Part shown: positions 14,335 through 16,605 of the stretch, piece after piece
Layout: each line of letters starts with the position of its first letter
Numbering within the stretch: the stretch's first letter is position 1
Source: an uncultured Hungatella sp.
Lineage (GTDB): Bacteria; Bacillota; Clostridia; Lachnospirales; Lachnospiraceae
NCBI GenBank assembly: GCA_910588505.1
Contig: CAJUPQ010000077.1
Location: 1 to 16,605, forward strand
Direction: 5' to 3'
DNA length: 16,605 bases
The notes under the pieces: generated by a model
Told to the model about the DNA's origin: nothing
What the model saw: only the letters and a program-made list of their open reading frames with translations
Database searches by the model: none
Position numbers and translations under genes: made by a program

Positions 14335-14930
14335 TTAAATTTCCAATCTTTTACTTTTTCTCTGCGGCAAAAAAGTGAGCAGGATCCCCGGCGCCAGAGT
14401 TCCTGCCCACTCTTTTATCCTTCTGCTATCGTTATGACTCCTGTCCACTTTCTTATCAATTCCTGTCACATTAAAATTCCGCGTAACCTTGGCGTCAAAC
14501 GTCTGAGCCTTCAGTATCTCCCGAAAATCCACTCCTGTGGCCTCGGACATGGTGTCAAACACCTGCTGCATCACGGTAGCGCCGCTGCCGGATACCTGGC
14601 CGATACCGCCTGAGCCTTCTCCACCCCCGTAGATATTCACCTTGTCAATCGCAGACAGGGGTTTGGCGATCTCCGCTGCCATCTGCGGCATGATGTTTAC
14701 CATCATCTCAATCACCGCAGCGTTGTTGTACTTGGCGTAAGCTTCTGCTTTCTTCTCCATACCTTCCGCCTCTGCAAGAAGCTTTGCCTGGATCGTAGCA
14801 GCCTCTGCGGCGCCCTTGGCCTGAATGCCTGCAGCCTCAGCCTCGCTTCTTGCCCGGACGCCGGCCGCCTCCTGCTCCGCCGCATACCGGGAAGCCTCAG
14901 CCTTTGCCTTCAGCGCGTCTGCTTCCTTCC
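14335..14930 (-). pseudogene. Flotillin (SPFH/band 7) C-terminal half, N-terminus lost
   Basis: Flotillins are membrane-microdomain scaffold proteins of about 480-500 residues. Only the C-terminal half is present: an alanine/glutamate-rich coiled coil (KEADALKAKAEASRYAAEQE, then AAGVRARSEAEAAGIQAKG) followed by MEKKAEAYAKYNNAAVIEMM, the conserved IAKPLSAIDKVNIYGGGEGS segment and TGVDFREILKAQTFDAKVTR. There is no SPFH domain and no start site; the reading begins directly at the point where the UvrA-like gene breaks off. Near the 3' end the frame runs through the terminator hairpin to 14335, while one frame over a TAA at 14415-14417 lies four bases before the hairpin. A one-base frameshift at the tail is therefore likely as well. 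The gene is certainly non-functional as a flotillin. Confidence 0.85.
14369..14411 (-). terminator. Intrinsic terminator, minus strand
   Basis: On the minus strand AGTGGGCAGGA (14401-14411) pairs with TCCTGCTCACT (14374-14384) through one G-U pair, with a GC-rich 16-base loop, followed by a run of six T. It ends the flotillin/UvrA transcript and insulates the sugar operon promoter that lies about 120 bases further on. Confidence 0.8.
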
Positions 14931-16547
14931 CAGGATCAGTGTGGTCTTGCCCGAACCGGATACGCCTGTCACCACCGTCAGTTTTCCCTTGGGAATACTC
15001 ACATCAAGAGGTTTCACCGTATGGATCCTGCCTGTAGACAGATGAATCTTCCCCTGGTCAAACAAGCTGGAGGTCTCCGGCGCCTTTCTTATGCGTGTCT
15101 TAGCTATACCTGAAAGAAAAGGCCCGATGCGGGAATCTTTATTGCTTACAATCTCTCCGATGGTTCCCTGAGCCGTTACATATCCGCCTTTGCCCCCGGC
15201 TTCCGGGCCCATCTCGATGATCCAGTCAGCCTGTGACAGGATCTGTGTGTCATGGTCTACCAGTATGACGGAATTTCCGTCCGCGATCAGATCCTCCATG
15301 ACGCCTGCCAGGCCCTGAATGTTGGAAGGATGCAGGCCGATGGGCGGCTCGTCCAGAACATACAGCACTCCCGTGCTGCGGTTTCTCACTGCCCGGGCAA
15401 TCTGCATCCGCTGCCGTTCCCCGGTGGAAAGGGTGGAGGATGCCCGGTCAAGAGAAAGATAGCCAAGGCCCAGATCCATCAGCCGTTTTGCCGTGGTCTG
15501 AAACGATTCACAGATGCTCTCTGCCATAGGCCTCATGTCCTCCGGCAGAGACGGCCCCACGCCTTTTACCCAGTCCGCAAGGCCGCTCAATGTCATTTTG
15601 CAGGCTTCATCAAGGCTGATGCCCAGCAGTTTCGGCGCCCTGGCAGCTCTGGACAGCCGGGTGCCGCCGCAGTCCGGGCAGATGTCCTGCTTCAGAAATT
15701 TCTCCACCCGCTTCATTCCCTTTTCGTCCTTGACCTTTGCCAGGGCATTTTCCACCGTATACGTGGCGTTGAAATAAGTAAAATCAATTTCCCCTGCCTC
15801 GTTGGAATTTTTCGCTTTATAAAAAATGTGCTTTTTTACGGCAGGGCCGTTGTAAACGATCTCCCGTTCTTCCCCGGTCAGCTGGGAAAAGGGCACATCG
15901 GTACGGACTCCCATAGCCCGGCACACATCGGTCATCAGGGACCACATCAGGGAGTTCCACGGTGCCACCGCCCCCTCATCAATGGTAAGAGACTCATCGG
16001 GGACAAGACTGTCTTTGTCAACCCTGCGCACGATGCCGGTCCCCCCGCAGGTCTGGCAGGCGCCCTGGCTGTTAAAGGAAAGTTCTTCCGCTGACGGCCC
16101 ATAAAACCGTTCCCCGCACCGGGGGCAGACCAGCTGTCTTCCTGCGGCCACAGAAAGGGTCGGTTCCAGGTAATGCCCCTTTGGGCAGCAGTGGCTTGCC
16201 AGCCGTGAAAACATGAGCCTTAAGCTGTTCAACAGCTCCGTACCCGTGCCGAAGGTGCTGCGGATGCCCGGAATGCCCGGCCTCTGATGAAGCGCCAGGG
16301 CTGCCGGCACATACAGCGCCTCGTCCACCTGGGCTTTGGCCGCCTGGGTCATCCGCCTTCTCGTGTAGGTGGAAAGGGAATCCAGATACCGTCTGGAACC
16401 CTCTGTGTATAAAACCCCCAGGGCAAGGGAGGACTTGCCGGAGCCCGACACCCCGGCAATTGCCACGATTTTATTTAAGGGAACATCTACGCTGATATTT
16501 TTCAGATTATGGACACGGGCTCCCCGAATCTTCATTGCCTTTGGCAT
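14910..16547 (-). pseudogene. UvrA-like ABC ATPase, truncated after the second Walker A
   Basis: A 545-residue reading of a compact class II UvrA-like protein (excinuclease subunit A paralogues, some linked to drug tolerance; about 750 residues or more when intact). Present are the first Walker A, GVSGSGKSS (32-40), zinc-finger cysteines (CPRCGERF, CQTCGGTG, CPDCGGTRL), the ABC signature LSTGERQRMQIARAV, Walker B LYVLDEPPIGLHPSN, and the start of the second ATPase half with Walker A GVSGSGKTTLIL (528-539). After Leu539 the sequence changes to GRKQTR and stops, because it has run into flotillin DNA in a different frame. The second signature, Walker B and C-terminus are missing, so ATP hydrolysis at paired sites is impossible. 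The start at 16547 is preceded by GGAGGG and follows the upstream gene by 19 bases. Confidence 0.9.
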
Positions 16548-16566
16548 TTGCTTTTCCCTCCAAACC

Positions 16567-16605
16567 TTATGCCGCGTAATGGCGGATCAGGCGGTTCATA
16601 ACCCG
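16567..16605 (-). CDS. C-terminal end of an unidentified gene (partial)
   Basis: The last 39 bases read on the minus strand as RVMNRLIRHYAA and a TAA stop, 19 bases before the UvrA-like start. The tight spacing suggests co-transcription with it. Twelve residues are too few to name the protein; the rest lies outside the window. Confidence 0.5.
   Translation of the reverse strand, partial: RVMNRLIRHYAA

Noticed and set aside
15252..16094. Plus-strand open frame of 280 codons opposite the UvrA-like gene
   Set aside because: It mirrors the conserved ABC ATPase reading and has the composition of an antisense frame in GC-richer DNA.
1..16605. CRISPR array, tRNA or rRNA genes, phage modules
   Set aside because: No regularly spaced repeats were seen, no cloverleaf or rRNA-like sequence was noticed on either strand, and no phage structural or integrase genes are present.

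Overview
The window looks like a chromosomal accessory region of an anaerobic, low-to-mid GC Firmicute, most likely Lachnospiraceae or a related Clostridia lineage. This is inferred from the AGGAGG-type ribosome binding sites, TTG starts, ABC sugar importers without their own ATPase, and the general feel of the proteins. No 16S or marker gene is present, so the assignment is an inference.

Layout. (a) Positions 1-2861 are a graveyard around one intact LysR-type regulator (257-1087, + strand). It holds an N-terminal transposase fragment, a frameshifted zinc-ribbon gene end, a group II intron reverse transcriptase cut off before its catalytic YADD motif, and a mupG (DUF871) gene ruined by a stop codon and two internal deletions. 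(b) Positions 2918-14173 are one compact minus-strand operon of nine intact genes. Read in transcription order they are an RpiR-family regulator, a lipoprotein sugar-binding protein, two ABC permeases, a cytoplasmic six-hairpin glycosidase-like protein, an L-fucose/L-arabinose isomerase-like protein, a two-domain protein with a P-loop-less kinase-like domain fused to a type I phosphomannose-isomerase-like cupin domain, a ROK kinase and an aldose-1-epimerase-like protein. The mupG remnant lies just after it in the same orientation and may once have been its last gene. An extended -10 promoter sits directly upstream of the regulator. (c) Positions 14335-16547 are a second broken zone: a UvrA-like ATPase cut just after its second Walker A motif is joined directly to the C-terminal half of a flotillin, followed by a good intrinsic terminator. 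The last 39 bases are the end of another minus-strand gene.

How the genes work together. The operon reads as a complete route for an imported glycoside. The binding protein and two permeases import it (the ATPase would come from elsewhere), and the glycosidase-like protein cleaves it inside the cell. The epimerase-like protein equilibrates anomers, the isomerase-like protein converts aldose to ketose, the ROK kinase phosphorylates, and the PMI-like fusion interconverts the sugar phosphate. The substrate cannot be read from sequence. Two isomerase-type enzymes in one pathway, plus a fusion protein with a dead kinase fold, make this the best candidate here for an undescribed catabolic system.
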